Shown: in pieces, positions 28,288 through 38,430 of the stretch
Layout of the letters: each line of letters opens with the position of its first letter
Position numbering within the stretch: the first letter of the stretch is position 1
From: Paracoccaceae bacterium
Lineage (GTDB): Bacteria; Pseudomonadota; Alphaproteobacteria; Rhodobacterales; Rhodobacteraceae
Length of the DNA: 64,000 nt
NCBI GenBank assembly: GCA_016744015.1
Contig: JADGFD010000001.1
Coordinates: 124,001 to 188,000, forward strand
Reading direction: 5' to 3'
Position numbers and translations under genes: made by a program
Notes under the pieces: generated by a model
The model's database searches: none
Told to the model about the DNA's origin: nothing
Seen by the model: only the letters and a program-made list of their open reading frames with translations

Positions 28288-28907
28288 TTAGTCGCTTATG
28301 CCGTAGGCCAGTTGCGCCCCCATAGTATCATTGAGCAGAGGTAGAGTGACGGGTTGAGACAGACTTGGCAGGGAAGTAATAATCTCGATCTTGGTATCTG
28401 GGTCTGTGCGCACCGTATCTTTGGCAGCATGCCACACGAGTTCATTTAAAAGCCCGCTACCAGAAGTGGCCACAATACGAACCCCTAAAATTTGAGAATT
28501 GGCATCAATGAAGCGGAAAATTCTGAGCCCTTCGCCGCCGGTAATATCGACCAAGCAGGTTAATTCGCTATTGTCCTTTTTTACACAAGAGGCAATTTGA
28601 TTTCTGGGTTCATTTTCGCCTTCAAACTGAAGGTATGATAGAACGCCGTTGTACCTGTAGTAAATATCTTGAAGCAAAGTGCCGTCGGAAGGCACAAACT
28701 TGGCGAAGTAGCCGCTAATACCGATAAGATGCAAGAAACCGTGCCGCCAAAAGCGTCAGGGTGGGCTCAATTAAATCAGGTAGATCGGTTTTAGCTACAC
28801 CACCCAGCCGTGTATAGTGGGGGCATTCAAGCTCAGACTGGGCGTAGCTGGCTTGTGCGAACATTGAAGCAAACAGGCTCGCCAAAAATTAGGATGTGAT
28901 ACTTCAT
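28288..28907 (-). pseudogene. Frameshifted secreted hypothetical protein
   Basis: From the ATG at 28907 one extra T in a five-T run breaks the frame. Removing it restores a signal peptide (ILASLFASMFAQASYAQ) followed by SELECPHYTRLGG. A second shift near 28740 is needed to join the 148-residue downstream frame that contains SCVKK and ELTCLV cysteines. The protein was probably secreted with disulfides. No family recognised. Both shifts being sequencing errors is possible but less likely. Confidence 0.65.
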
Positions 28908-28916
28908 AAGTAAAAT

Positions 28917-28946
28917 CTTTCAATAACCATCAATTATTATTGAAAG
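28917..28946 (-). terminator. AT-rich hairpin between apt and the pseudogene
   Basis: Perfect 10-base inverted repeat CTTTCAATAA / TTATTGAAAG with a 10-base loop, 46 bases after the apt stop on the minus strand and 10 bases ahead of the pseudogene start. It may end apt transcription (a weak ATTTTA follows) or be an operator. Confidence 0.45.
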
Positions 28947-28991
28947 CAGCAAGTAAATCTGAGCCTGCATAGAGTATTTGTGTGATTGGAT

Positions 28992-29531
28992 TTAGGCGCC
29001 CTCGTAATCACACAGCCAGTGCAGGTCTATGCCCATAGCTTCTAGCCGTGTGCGGCCTCCTAATTCAGGGAGATCAACCACAAAAGCGGCTGATACAATT
29101 TCACCACCCAAGCGCTCGATCAGCTTGATACTGGCTTCACAGGTGCCGCCGGTGGCGAGCAAATCATCCACCACAAGAATTTTTTCACCGGGGAGGATGG
29201 CGTCATCATGCACCTCCATCGTGGCTTCGCCATATTCGAGCTTATAATCCTGCTCAATGGTTTTGCCCGGCAATTTGCCCTTTTTGCGGATCGGCACAAA
29301 GCCGACCGAAAGCTGGTGCGCCACAGCGCCGCCAAGGATAAAGCCGCGCGCCTCTAGTCCCACAACCTTATCAATTTGCATGCCAGCATAGGGGCTTAGC
29401 AGTTGGTCTATACAAATGCGAAAGCCGCGAGGGTCGCTAAACAGCGTGGTGACATCGCGAAACATAATGCCCTTATGCGGGAAATCTGGGATGGTGCGGA
29501 TATAGTCTTTAACGTCTGCTTTGGGGGGCAT
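28992..29531 (-). CDS. apt: Adenine phosphoribosyltransferase
   Basis: 179 residues; salvages adenine with PRPP to [19 protein letters not shown] and the PRPP-binding loop [16 protein letters not shown] are diagnostic. The start overlaps the 3' end of the NadR-like gene by 23 bases. Confidence 0.97.
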   Translation of the reverse strand: MPPKADVKDYIRTIPDFPHKGIMFRDVTTLFSDPRGFRICIDQLLSPYAGMQIDKVVGLEARGFILGGAVAHQLSVGFVPIRKKGKLPGKTIEQDYKLEYGEATMEVHDDAILPGEKILVVDDLLATGGTCEASIKLIERLGGEIVSAAFVVDLPELGGRTRLEAMGIDLHWLCDYEGA

Positions 29532-30501
29532 TTCCTGCGCCTTTCGGGGTTTTTAACATGTTTTCAACTACGGCAATGGCTTGCGCTTCGCGGTCTTCAA
29601 AGCTGCCGTGGATGAGGGTGTATTTAGCGCCATGCGCCTTGAGCTTGGCTTCAATTTTGGCAAAAAACTTCTCGCGCATTTCTTGCTTGGCAAAATAGCG
29701 CAGCGGGTCTTCGGCCCATGGCGTGTTGGCGTCTAGCAGCAGGTAATGCTCGGGCAGTTCAATGCGGGCCTCAAGGCTGGGCAGCGGGCGGCCGAGCAGC
29801 ATTTCAGCCCAAACGGCCGTAAGCAGGGGGTCGGTATCTTCAAAAAGAATGGGCCCCGCCTTCATGGAAAGGGTTTTGCGGTGGGCAACGTGGCCATCCA
29901 CAATATAGTGCAGCTCTTCGGGGCGGTAATCGCCGGGGGTGCGGTATTTCTCATAAGGGCGGCCATATTCGGGCACGTATGGCCCGCCAAACTTTTGCGC
30001 CAGCATGTCGGCCATATAAGATTTGCCGGTGCTTTCCGGCCCCACCAGTGTGAGGCGTTTTTGGAACCACGGGCGCACATAGCTGGGCAGGCTATACCAG
30101 TGCGCATAAGGGTCTTGCCGGATATCGGCAGAGTTGGCGGGGAAGGCCATCCACATTGGATCAAGGATAAAATGCTGCGCATTCAAGGTTTTGGCTAGTG
30201 GCACGAGGTAATCCTCGGAGCCAATCACGCGGTGGATAGGTTCTGGGTGGAGCTGCCGGATGATCTCGGCCCATGCCGGGGCGCGGGTTTCAAGCGGCTC
30301 ATTGGTGCAGTGCAGCACCACGCGGGCTTTTGGAAACAGGCTTTCCATCCAGCCTTGGCGGATGCCCGCCGCAATCGGGTCAGATTTCGCGCAGGCCAGC
30401 ACAATGGTCAGGCGGTCCACCAGATAGGTGGCCGTGCGCACGAGCGCGACGTGGCCCTCATGCGGGGGCATAAAGCGCCCGAGTATAATTCCGTTTTCCA
30501 T
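29509..30501 (-). CDS. NadR-like NMN adenylyltransferase / ribosylnicotinamide kinase
   Basis: 330 residues. The N-terminal nucleotidyltransferase has [14 protein letters not shown] (HxGH) and a later VIGSEDY. The C-terminal P-loop kinase has [14 protein letters not shown] and LFEDTD. This is the two-domain core of NadR without the DNA-binding domain, so an enzyme of NAD salvage rather than a repressor. Start 30501 is chosen because the family begins at GIILGRF; the frame upstream runs into the next gene. Confidence 0.88.
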   Translation of the reverse strand: MENGIILGRFMPPHEGHVALVRTATYLVDRLTIVLACAKSDPIAAGIRQGWMESLFPKARVVLHCTNEPLETRAPAWAEIIRQLHPEPIHRVIGSEDYLVPLAKTLNAQHFILDPMWMAFPANSADIRQDPYAHWYSLPSYVRPWFQKRLTLVGPESTGKSYMADMLAQKFGGPYVPEYGRPYEKYRTPGDYRPEELHYIVDGHVAHRKTLSMKAGPILFEDTDPLLTAVWAEMLLGRPLPSLEARIELPEHYLLLDANTPWAEDPLRYFAKQEMREKFFAKIEAKLKAHGAKYTLIHGSFEDREAQAIAVVENMLKTPKGAGNAPQSRR

Positions 30502-30509
30502 AGCGCCCC

Positions 30510-30980
30510 TTAGAATTGCGGCTTGCTGATCATCAGCCAGAAAATGCCCATTAAGGCTATAAAGGCTGGCCAGCCCAGCGTAAACCATATCCGGTAATAT
30601 CGCAGGCATTTTTTGCAAAGCGGCTGGCTGGTGGCGGCGGAAGCCGCGGCTAAATCGCGGATGCGGTGCTGAAGCCAGACCACAGGTGCCCATGCGATAA
30701 AGGCGACTAGGTAGAGTGCGTAAACCAGCAGCAGCCAAGGCTCAGCAAGGGAATATCCGGCGAGGTAAACCAGCGCAATGCCGGTGATGGGCTGGAGAAT
30801 GCCCGCAGGGGTGGTGAAGACCCAATCAGCGATGACGACGTTTCGGGCCACAGCGGCCACCACTTTTGGGTCGCCGTTTTGCATGGCCATAACCATTTGG
30901 AAGGCGGTGCCCGCGCCCGTGCCAAAAAGCACAGTGGAGCCGATGATGTGCAGCCATTTTGTCAGCTCATACCAGTCCAT
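30510..30980 (-). CDS. DUF2269 integral membrane protein
   Basis: 156 residues with four hydrophobic helices, opening WLHIIGSTVLFGTGAGTAF as in DUF2269 proteins. Function unknown. The start overlaps the stop of the epimerase-DoxX gene by one base, and the pair recurs in related organisms, suggesting a joint membrane role. Confidence 0.85.
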   Translation of the reverse strand: MDWYELTKWLHIIGSTVLFGTGAGTAFQMVMAMQNGDPKVVAAVARNVVIADWVFTTPAGILQPITGIALVYLAGYSLAEPWLLLVYALYLVAFIAWAPVVWLQHRIRDLAAASAATSQPLCKKCLRYYRIWFTLGWPAFIALMGIFWLMISKPQF

Positions 30981-32245
30981 CAGCGCTCCTCCTCAAGGAT
31001 GAAGTGAACCCAGATCAGGCAGAGAATAGGAATGTTTTTGAGCAACCCGCCGTATGGCTCTAGCCAAAGGGCAGGGGCCATCAGGCCAAACGCCAGCGTG
31101 TAGCTGCCCACCATGGCAAGCTGTAACAGGGCAAGACGAGGTAAGCGCCACGCTGCGAGTAGCCCGAAGGCAATGGCCACGTCTATAAGCCCCGCTCCGC
31201 GGGCTGCGATGGTGAGTGCTTGGCCGGAGAAGGGCACGCTGCTTAGACCATCTAAAAAGCGTTCGGGCGGCAGGAATAGGCCCACAAGGCCGGAGATCAA
31301 CCACATAAACATAAGTGAAAAACGAATGAGTGGGCGCAGAAGATATAGCCGTGCGTGCCAGAGGTCTTGGGTGCCAGCTGGGCGGGCGGACAGGATTTCG
31401 GAGAAACCGCGCGGCGTTTGGCCCGTGGCTTTGGTAAAGGTAGTGTAATCGGCAGCAACTCCGGCTTCTAGCTGCGCTACGGCGGCGGTTGAGATCGGCC
31501 CGAGCTTTAGCTTGTCACCCAGCCAGCCCATGGCGTGGGCTATTGGCAGCGGAATGGGTCGGGCACGGGCAGGGGTGCGGCCCAGCCATGCGCGGGTGGC
31601 GGTCAGCATTTCAGCTTGGCTCACACGCTCGGGGCCGCAGGGGCTTAGGATTTGGCCGTTGAGGTCGTTGGATTCCAACGTTTGCCGCACGGTGGCGGCG
31701 AGGTCATCGGCGTGAATCGGGTCAAAGGCTTGTGCGCCATCCCCGACCATGGGGCTGATAAGCGGCAGGGCGGCAAGGGCGCGCAGAAGCGATGAGCCGC
31801 CATAGCTGGCCTCGCCCAGCACCATGGAGGGGCGCAGGATAACGGTGGGGAGGCCAGAGGCTAAAGCCACCGCCTCACCGGCTTTGCGGTGTCGTGCGAA
31901 GGGAGTATTGGCCTCAATGCCCACAGCGGAAATCAGGATGATTTTGCGTAGGCCTGCCTTTTTTGCGGCGGCGTAAAGCGCGGCGGGCGCCTTTGAGTGC
32001 ACGGCGTGCATTTGTTCCTTGGAACCGTTGAGCAGGCCTGCGGCATTAACGATGGCATCACAGCCTTTCAGCGCCTCAGCCCAGTTAACGGGCTTGGTGA
32101 GATCAGCCTGAAAGGTGGAAAAGCCCATTTGCGCGAGCGCTGAAACGCTGCGGGCAGAGGCTGTAACATGGTGGCCATGCTGGCGCAAATGGGTGGCAAT
32201 GTGCCGCCCGATAAAGCCGTCTGCGCCGAGCAGAAAAATGTGCAT
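30980..32245 (-). CDS. NAD(P)-dependent epimerase/SDR fused to a DoxX-like membrane domain
   Basis: 421 residues. Residues 1-290 are an atypical SDR with the Rossmann motif LLGADGFIGRHIA, like NADH-ubiquinone-associated epimerases. Residues 300-421 hold about four transmembrane helices (RFSLMFMWLISGLVGLF onward) of the DoxX-like kind. Coupled to the DUF2269 gene. Substrate unknown. Confidence 0.87.
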   Translation of the reverse strand: MHIFLLGADGFIGRHIATHLRQHGHHVTASARSVSALAQMGFSTFQADLTKPVNWAEALKGCDAIVNAAGLLNGSKEQMHAVHSKAPAALYAAAKKAGLRKIILISAVGIEANTPFARHRKAGEAVALASGLPTVILRPSMVLGEASYGGSSLLRALAALPLISPMVGDGAQAFDPIHADDLAATVRQTLESNDLNGQILSPCGPERVSQAEMLTATRAWLGRTPARARPIPLPIAHAMGWLGDKLKLGPISTAAVAQLEAGVAADYTTFTKATGQTPRGFSEILSARPAGTQDLWHARLYLLRPLIRFSLMFMWLISGLVGLFLPPERFLDGLSSVPFSGQALTIAARGAGLIDVAIAFGLLAAWRLPRLALLQLAMVGSYTLAFGLMAPALWLEPYGGLLKNIPILCLIWVHFILEEER

Positions 32246-32256
32246 TTGGCCTCCAC

Positions 32257-32275
32257 GGTGGGTTGGAAACCCACC
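32257..32275. repeat. REP-like palindrome
   Basis: GGTGGGTT-GGA-AACCCACC, an 8-base perfect stem followed by CTACA. This GTAGGGTGGGTTTCC-type palindrome is a familiar short extragenic repeat in many genomes. It sits upstream of the epimerase gene and downstream of the HdeA-like gene. Confidence 0.6.
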
Positions 32276-32311
32276 CTACAAGATGAGCGTTAAACGGGCA
32301 AACCGCATAGG

Positions 32312-32638
32312 TTAGCCTGTGTTGCTGATCATCGAATTTGCCAGTTCATAGAGCAGGGTGCCTTCGGGTGCTTTGCGACACTCAATCAGAGATTGGGTGT
32401 AAATAGTTTCGCCGCCAGCCTGCTCAACAGTATCAACAAAGCTGTTTTCACGATAATTTGTTTCGGCGCTCCAATACCCCATAAGCCAGCCAGCGACCTG
32501 AAATACTTTGGCCATGTCTTGGGCCTCGTCAGCGGCGACGACCTGTTCACAGGTCCAGCGGCCGGCCCCAAGGATATAGCTATCAGCTTGGGCAAAAGTA
32601 GGAATGAAAAGGGAAATGGATAAAAGAAGGGGCTTCAT
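32312..32638 (-). CDS. Small secreted HdeA/HdeB-like protein
   Basis: 108 residues with a signal peptide (MKPLLLSISLFIPTFAQADS) and two cysteines (WTCEQ, IECRKAPEG) placed as in HdeA-like periplasmic proteins, with the GWLMGYWSA helix between. Start 32638 gives the signal peptide. Function unknown. The 259 bases upstream to mtnP contain no other gene. Confidence 0.65.
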   Translation of the reverse strand: MKPLLLSISLFIPTFAQADSYILGAGRWTCEQVVAADEAQDMAKVFQVAGWLMGYWSAETNYRENSFVDTVEQAGGETIYTQSLIECRKAPEGTLLYELANSMISNTG

Positions 32639-32897
32639 TGCAGTATCCTTTTTAATGAGTGGGTAGGCTAGCAGGTAATGCGAAATGCCACAAGCGAGGA
32701 GGCTTAGAAGAGCTTTTTCATGCATGTCCGAGCATAGAAAATGAACTTAAGGTGTTGAAAGTAAAGTTATAATAAGAGTGATATGTGCTTACGCTCCTAG
32801 GATAGTAGGCACGTTAAAGCACAAGGAGGGGAAGCGCTATAGGGGCTGCGTGCTTGGCTCTATAATCAGGGTTTATCGGCTGGAAAGAGCGGGCCTT

Positions 32898-33770
32898 TTA
32901 GTTCAACACCCGCCCAGCCACGGCGTCTAGCTTGGCTATGAGTGCTGGGTCGCGGGCCTCCGGGGCGGTCATAATCGCATAGTCCAGCGCGTGGTCACAG
33001 CCGTTGGGGCAAGGGGCGCGGGCGGTGCCTAGGCGCTTTGGCAGGTCTTTTACAAGGGTGCGGGCTTTGTCGGCATTGCCCGTCAGCACTTTGATGATTT
33101 CGGTGATATCCACCGCCCCGTGGTCGGGGTGCCAGCTGTCAAAATCAGTGATCATCGCCACAGATGCATAGCACATTTCGGCCTCACGCGCGAGCTTGGC
33201 TTCGGGCATATTGGTCATGCCAATTACATCAGCGCCCCAGCTTTCACGATACATTTTACTCTCGGCTACGCTGGAAAACTGCGGCCCTTCCATGGCAAGA
33301 TAAGTGCCGCCATTATGCACGGTAACACCCGCCGTTTTGGCGGCCTCAAGGCAGGCTTTGCCAAGCCGCCCGCAGGTGGGGTGCGCCACGGATACATGGC
33401 CAACGCAGCCGGTGCCAAAGAAGGATTTTTCGCGCGCGAACGTCCGATCAATAAACTGGTCAACGATGACAAAATCGCCGGGGGACATGCCTTCTCGAAA
33501 GCTGCCACAGGCTGAAACCGAGATGATATCGGTGACGCCCAGGCGCTTGAGCGCGTCAATATTGGCGCGGTAGGGCACGGTGGACGGGCTGTGCACATGC
33601 CCCCGCCCATGGCGCGGCAAGAAGGCCATTTTTACGCTGTTTAGGGAACCCGTCAATATCTCGTCCGAAGGTTTGCCCCATGGGCTATCCACCGCTTGCC
33701 AGCGCGCATTTTCCAAGCCGTCGATATCATAAACACCGCTGCCGCCGATCACCCCGATCATGGTTTCCAT
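32898..33770 (-). CDS. mtnP: S-methyl-5'-thioadenosine phosphorylase
   Basis: 290 residues. GVIGGSGVYDIDGL, PRHGRGHVHSPSTVPYRAN and the base-binding NMPEAKLAREAEMCY are signature regions. It cleaves methylthioadenosine to adenine and methylthioribose-1-phosphate; the adenine can then be salvaged by Apt, encoded nearby. Confidence 0.95.
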   Translation of the reverse strand: METMIGVIGGSGVYDIDGLENARWQAVDSPWGKPSDEILTGSLNSVKMAFLPRHGRGHVHSPSTVPYRANIDALKRLGVTDIISVSACGSFREGMSPGDFVIVDQFIDRTFAREKSFFGTGCVGHVSVAHPTCGRLGKACLEAAKTAGVTVHNGGTYLAMEGPQFSSVAESKMYRESWGADVIGMTNMPEAKLAREAEMCYASVAMITDFDSWHPDHGAVDITEIIKVLTGNADKARTLVKDLPKRLGTARAPCPNGCDHALDYAIMTAPEARDPALIAKLDAVAGRVLN

Positions 33771-33779
33771 AGTCTACTC

Positions 33780-34385
33780 CTAGGCTGGTTTCTTGAGGGA
33801 AAACACGTTTTCTACCGCAGCGTAATCCATATAGCCAAGGCGGGAAAGGGGCTGATACTTCGTGACATCAAATTGGCCGTTCACAATGAAGTCATCCTTC
33901 ATGTGCACACCAACCACCTCGCCGATCACCATGTTATTAGACGCGCCCGGTAGGTCGATGACCTTATAAAGCTTGCATTCCAGCACGGCAGGGGCCTCGG
34001 CCACATGCGGGGCGCTTATGGCTTTCCCCGCAGCTTTGGTTAGGCCGGCGGCCTCAAACTCATCCACATCAGCGGGCAAAGAAGCCGCCGAGGCATTCAT
34101 TTGGTCTTTCAGCGTGTAAGACACAATATTGACCGCAAATTCACCGGTGGCGATGATGTTGGCGAGGCTGTCTTTGCCTTTTGGCTGGTCCGGCTTTTGG
34201 CCGGTAGAGGCAAACATTACCATCGGGGGGGTGTCGCACAGGGCGTTGAAAAAGGAATAGGGCGCGAGGTTGGCGATGCCATCGGCGCTTAGGGTCGAAA
34301 TCCAGCCAATCGGGCGGGGGGATACGATGGCTTTAAACGGGCTATGCGGCAGGCCGTGGTCATTGTTTTCGGGGCGATAAAACAT
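33780..34385 (-). CDS. Flavin reductase-like FMN-binding protein
   Basis: 201 residues. The flavin-binding split-barrel begins FKAIVSPRPIGWISTLSADG and continues NLAPYSFFNALCDTPPMVMF, characteristic of the flavin-reductase-like family. ATG 34385 is chosen; the upstream frame lacks family similarity. Nine bases upstream of mtnP on the same strand. Confidence 0.88.
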   Translation of the reverse strand: MFYRPENNDHGLPHSPFKAIVSPRPIGWISTLSADGIANLAPYSFFNALCDTPPMVMFASTGQKPDQPKGKDSLANIIATGEFAVNIVSYTLKDQMNASAASLPADVDEFEAAGLTKAAGKAISAPHVAEAPAVLECKLYKVIDLPGASNNMVIGEVVGVHMKDDFIVNGQFDVTKYQPLSRLGYMDYAAVENVFSLKKPA

Positions 34386-34520
34386 GGTATGGTCCTTGCT
34401 TGCCCAATGGTGGGCGTGATAGGGGTGGTTTGCATTTAATAGGAGCCGAGCATGAAATCCAGTGTGAAACGACGAGGCTAGGTATAAGCTCTTCCTTTCC
34501 CTGTTTTTCCGGTGGCCCCT

Positions 34521-35027
34521 ATGCTGCGCATTTCTATTGAAACTCCCGATGATAGCCAAGAGGTCGAATACCTCTATGACCTCGCCTTTGCTCCCGGGCG
34601 GCAGGCGCTGAGCTCCTATAGGCTACGCGACGCTGTGCCGCCCGTGGCTAAGCTCTGCATGGTTGCGCGCGGTGAAGAGGGCGTGTTGGCTGGCGCGATC
34701 CGATATTGGCCGGTGGCCATTGGCGCTGCGAAAGCTTTGCTGCTTGGGCCGATTGCCGTGCATCCCACGCGGCAAGGCGAGGGCGTGGGGGCTGAGCTGA
34801 TTGAGGCCAGCTTGGCACGTGCGGAGGCGCTGGGCTGGCAGCGGGTGCTGCTGGTGGGGGACGCCCCTTATTACAGGCGCTTTGGGTTTGAGAGAGTCAC
34901 GGGGGTGGAAATGCCCCCGCCCACCAACCCCGAGCGGGTGCTTGGGCGGGCACTGATTAAGGGCGCGTTTGGTGGCGTTACCGGGATTGTTCAACAAGAT
35001 GTAAAACCGAGGCGAAGCCGAGGCTAG
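34521..35027 (+). CDS. GNAT N-acetyltransferase (YhbS-like)
   Basis: 168 residues. LGPIAVHPTRQGEGVGAELI is the acetyl-CoA-binding motif A, followed by VLLVGDAPYYRRFGFERV typical of YhbS. A GTG at 34512 is an alternative start. The last codons (PRRSRG) and the stop are supplied by the repeat copy that begins at 35007, so the native C-terminus may have been replaced. Confidence 0.85.
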   Translation: MLRISIETPDDSQEVEYLYDLAFAPGRQALSSYRLRDAVPPVAKLCMVARGEEGVLAGAIRYWPVAIGAAKALLLGPIAVHPTRQGEGVGAELIEASLARAEALGWQRVLLVGDAPYYRRFGFERVTGVEMPPPTNPERVLGRALIKGAFGGVTGIVQQDVKPRRSRG

Positions 35028-35200
35028 GGCCAGCGGCAGGCGTTTTTCAGCTTGCTGAAAAATGTGCTTTTGTCGAGTGGGGGTTTACCCCTGCAGAGAT
35101 AAAAGCAAGCGCGGAACTGCCGGACAGTCCTGAGCGTGCGCCTCCTCGGCGACCCTTCGGGCCACCTCGTCGGCGCATGCGGCGCCTTCGGCTTGCAGGG
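35007..35200 (+). repeat. Structured intergenic repeat, copy 2
   Basis: Same unit as 27681-27907 with indels: CCGAGGCGAAGCCGAGGC, then TTTTTCAG/CTGAAAAA (35043-35062), a GGGGG..CCCC stem, an imperfect GGAACTG/CAGTCC stem (35113-35130) and the GC-rich end with CGGCGCCTTCGGCTTGCAGG. It overlaps the end of the GNAT gene. Confidence 0.7.
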
Positions 35201-35218
35201 CGTTTTGGGTCGGGCGTC

Positions 35219-35247
35219 AAAAAAAGCCCCGCCGTTTCAGGCGGGGC
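35219..35247 (-). terminator. Intrinsic terminator of ccrM
   Basis: GCCCCGCC/GGCGGGGC 8-base stem (35226-35247), loop of 6, with seven A on the plus strand at 35219-35225, i.e. a T run downstream of the hairpin for minus-strand transcription. It lies 34 bases past the ccrM stop. Confidence 0.85.
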
Positions 35248-35280
35248 GTAGGGCGGTAACGATGAAAAAACCGCTTGGCT

Positions 35281-36414
<1,134 letters not shown>

Positions 36415-36421
36415 TTAACAT

Positions 36422-36458
36422 GATTCATTGATGATTCGGTGTCAATCCCTTTTGAATC
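36422..36458 (-). promoter_or_regulatory. Cluster of three GANTC sites upstream of ccrM
   Basis: GATTC at 36422-36426, GATTC at 36433-36437 and GAATC at 36454-36458, spaced 11 and 21 bases apart (one and two helical turns). They lie 47-83 bases upstream of the ccrM start. Methylation of such sites by CcrM could feed back on its own expression, as described in Caulobacter. Confidence 0.6.
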
Positions 36459-36490
36459 AACGACTTATATAAATTACTTAAAGCAATGGT

Positions 36491-37093
36491 CTAACGCAAC
36501 ATCTTGTGGATTGGCTTGAAGGAGACCCTATGGTGTGGAGTCACCCCGAGCTTCGCCAGCCCCTCTTGGTGCGCTTTTGTGCCGTATCCCATGTTGGTTT
36601 CCCAAGCGTAGCCGGGGAATGTGGCGGAAAGGTCACACATCAGGCGGTCTCGGGTGACTTTGGCGACGATGGAGGCGGCGGCAATGCTGAGTGCGCGGGC
36701 GTCTCCCTTGACCACGGCTTGGGCTTTGCAAGGGAGGCCGGGGGGGATTTTATTGCCGTCTATCAGGGCGAATTTTGGTGGGGTTTCGAGGCCGTTGATG
36801 GCGCGCCTCATGGCGAGGAATGTGGCTTGGAGGATGTTGATTTGGTCGATCTCCTGCACGCTTGCCGAGGCTATGGATACGGTGGCGGTGGCCATGATTT
36901 CGGCAAACAGCGCCTCGCGGCGGGGGGCGGTGAGCTTTTTGCTGTCGTTCAGGCCGGCGGGGATGTTGGACGAGTCAAGGATGACAGCGGCGGCGGTGAC
37001 GGGGCCGGCCCACGGCCCGCGGCCCACTTCATCAACACCGCAAACGGGGTGCGGGGCAGCGGCTTCGAATTTAAAAGTCGGGGTGTTTTTCAC
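36491..37093 (-). CDS. rnhB: Ribonuclease HII
   Basis: 200 residues. VCGVDEVGRGPWAGPV holds the first catalytic Asp-Glu pair (DEVGRG), with the later LIDGNKIPP and SIAAASIVAKVTRD motifs. It removes ribonucleotides from RNA-DNA hybrids. Lies 115 bases upstream of ccrM in the same direction. Confidence 0.96.
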   Translation of the reverse strand: MKNTPTFKFEAAAPHPVCGVDEVGRGPWAGPVTAAAVILDSSNIPAGLNDSKKLTAPRREALFAEIMATATVSIASASVQEIDQINILQATFLAMRRAINGLETPPKFALIDGNKIPPGLPCKAQAVVKGDARALSIAAASIVAKVTRDRLMCDLSATFPGYAWETNMGYGTKAHQEGLAKLGVTPHHRVSFKPIHKMLR

Positions 37094-37167
37094 GGTATTT
37101 TTCCGGTATGACTATTGTAGCGCAAGTGTATGATTTCTGTGCATACAAATTTTCTAGGGGGAATTCC

Positions 37168-38430
37168 ATGACGGTTATCATTTCGGGAGCGGGCATTGGT
37201 GGGTTGACGGCGGCGCTGACATGCCATGAGTTGGGAATGCCCGTGAAAGTGTTTGAGCAGGTTTCCGAAATCACCCCGCTGGGTGTGGGAATAAATTTGC
37301 AGCCCCACGCGGTGCGAGAAATTTTTGAGCTGGGGCTGGCAGCGGAAATTGAGGCGATTGGGCTGCGCACCAAAGAGGTGGCGTATTTCTCGAAAAAGGG
37401 CTTGGCAATTCATGCCGAAGCGCGGGGCGCTTGGGCGGGGTATAACTGGCCGCAATATTCGATCCACCGTGGTGAATTACAGATGATGCTGCTGAAGGCT
37501 GTGCGGGAGCGCATGGGCGAAGGCGTGGTGGAAACGGGTGCGGCGGTTACTGGCTTTACGGAAGATAAAGACGGCGTGCGGGTGCAGGTGGACCGAGGTG
37601 GCCTTGTAAGCGAGGAACGCGGCGATGTGTTGATCGGGGCGGACGGGCTGCACTCGAAAATTCGAACGGGGTTTTACCCCGAGGAGGGCGCGCCGGTTTG
37701 GGCGGGGGCCGTGCTGTGGCGTGGCACCACAAAGGCGGTGCCTTTTCTGAGCGGGGCGAGCATGGCAATGGCAGGGCATGAAAGCCAGAAATTTGTGACC
37801 TATCCGATAAGCGCCCCCGATGAAAACGGTGCGGCGGATATTAACTGGATTGCCGAGCTGTGGTTTGAGCCGGATTCAAAGTGGAACCGTGAGGATTATA
37901 ACCGCCAAGGCAAGCTGGCGGATTTTTTGCCTGCGTTTGAAAGCTGGAATTTTGACTGGCTGGATATTCCGGCGCTGATTAAAGCGGCTGACAAGATTTA
38001 TGAGTTTCCGATGATAGACCGCGACCCGCTGGCGCGCTGGAGCTTTGGGCGGGTAACGCTGCTAGGGGATGCCGCGCATGCGATGTATCCGATTGGCAGC
38101 AACGGGGCGACGCAGGCGATACTGGATGCGCGCATGCTGGGGCGGTGCTTTGTCGAACATGGCATAAATGCGGCGGCGCTCACAGCTTATGAAGCGGATC
38201 GGCGGCCCAAGTGCAATGCGGTGGTGCTGGCCAACCGTGGCAATGGGCCTGATCAGGTATTGCAGGTAGTGGAGGAGCGCACGGGCGGAGATTTTGACAA
38301 CATTGATGATGTGCTGAGCGAGGCCGAGCGGCTGGAGATGGCTGCCGCTTACAAAAAAATCGCTGGCTTTGATGTGGACATTCTGAATAATGCGCCGAGT
38401 ATTATTAGCAAGGGGACGCGCGTTGATTAA
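37168..38430 (+). CDS. FAD-dependent aromatic-ring-type monooxygenase
   Basis: 420 residues of the PHBH/salicylate hydroxylase class: dinucleotide motif ISGAGIGGLTAAL at the start, GADGLHSKIR in the middle and GDAAHAMYPIGSNGATQAI for FAD. ATG 37168 follows AGGGGGAA. The TRAP transporter genes overlap and follow, so the substrate is probably an imported organic acid that is then hydroxylated. Confidence 0.87.
   Translation: MTVIISGAGIGGLTAALTCHELGMPVKVFEQVSEITPLGVGINLQPHAVREIFELGLAAEIEAIGLRTKEVAYFSKKGLAIHAEARGAWAGYNWPQYSIHRGELQMMLLKAVRERMGEGVVETGAAVTGFTEDKDGVRVQVDRGGLVSEERGDVLIGADGLHSKIRTGFYPEEGAPVWAGAVLWRGTTKAVPFLSGASMAMAGHESQKFVTYPISAPDENGAADINWIAELWFEPDSKWNREDYNRQGKLADFLPAFESWNFDWLDIPALIKAADKIYEFPMIDRDPLARWSFGRVTLLGDAAHAMYPIGSNGATQAILDARMLGRCFVEHGINAAALTAYEADRRPKCNAVVLANRGNGPDQVLQVVEERTGGDFDNIDDVLSEAERLEMAAAYKKIAGFDVDILNNAPSIISKGTRVD

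Noticed and set aside
30502..30738. 79-residue N-terminal extension of the NadR-like protein
   Set aside because: It reads through the DUF2269 gene in another frame; the family begins at GIILGRF.
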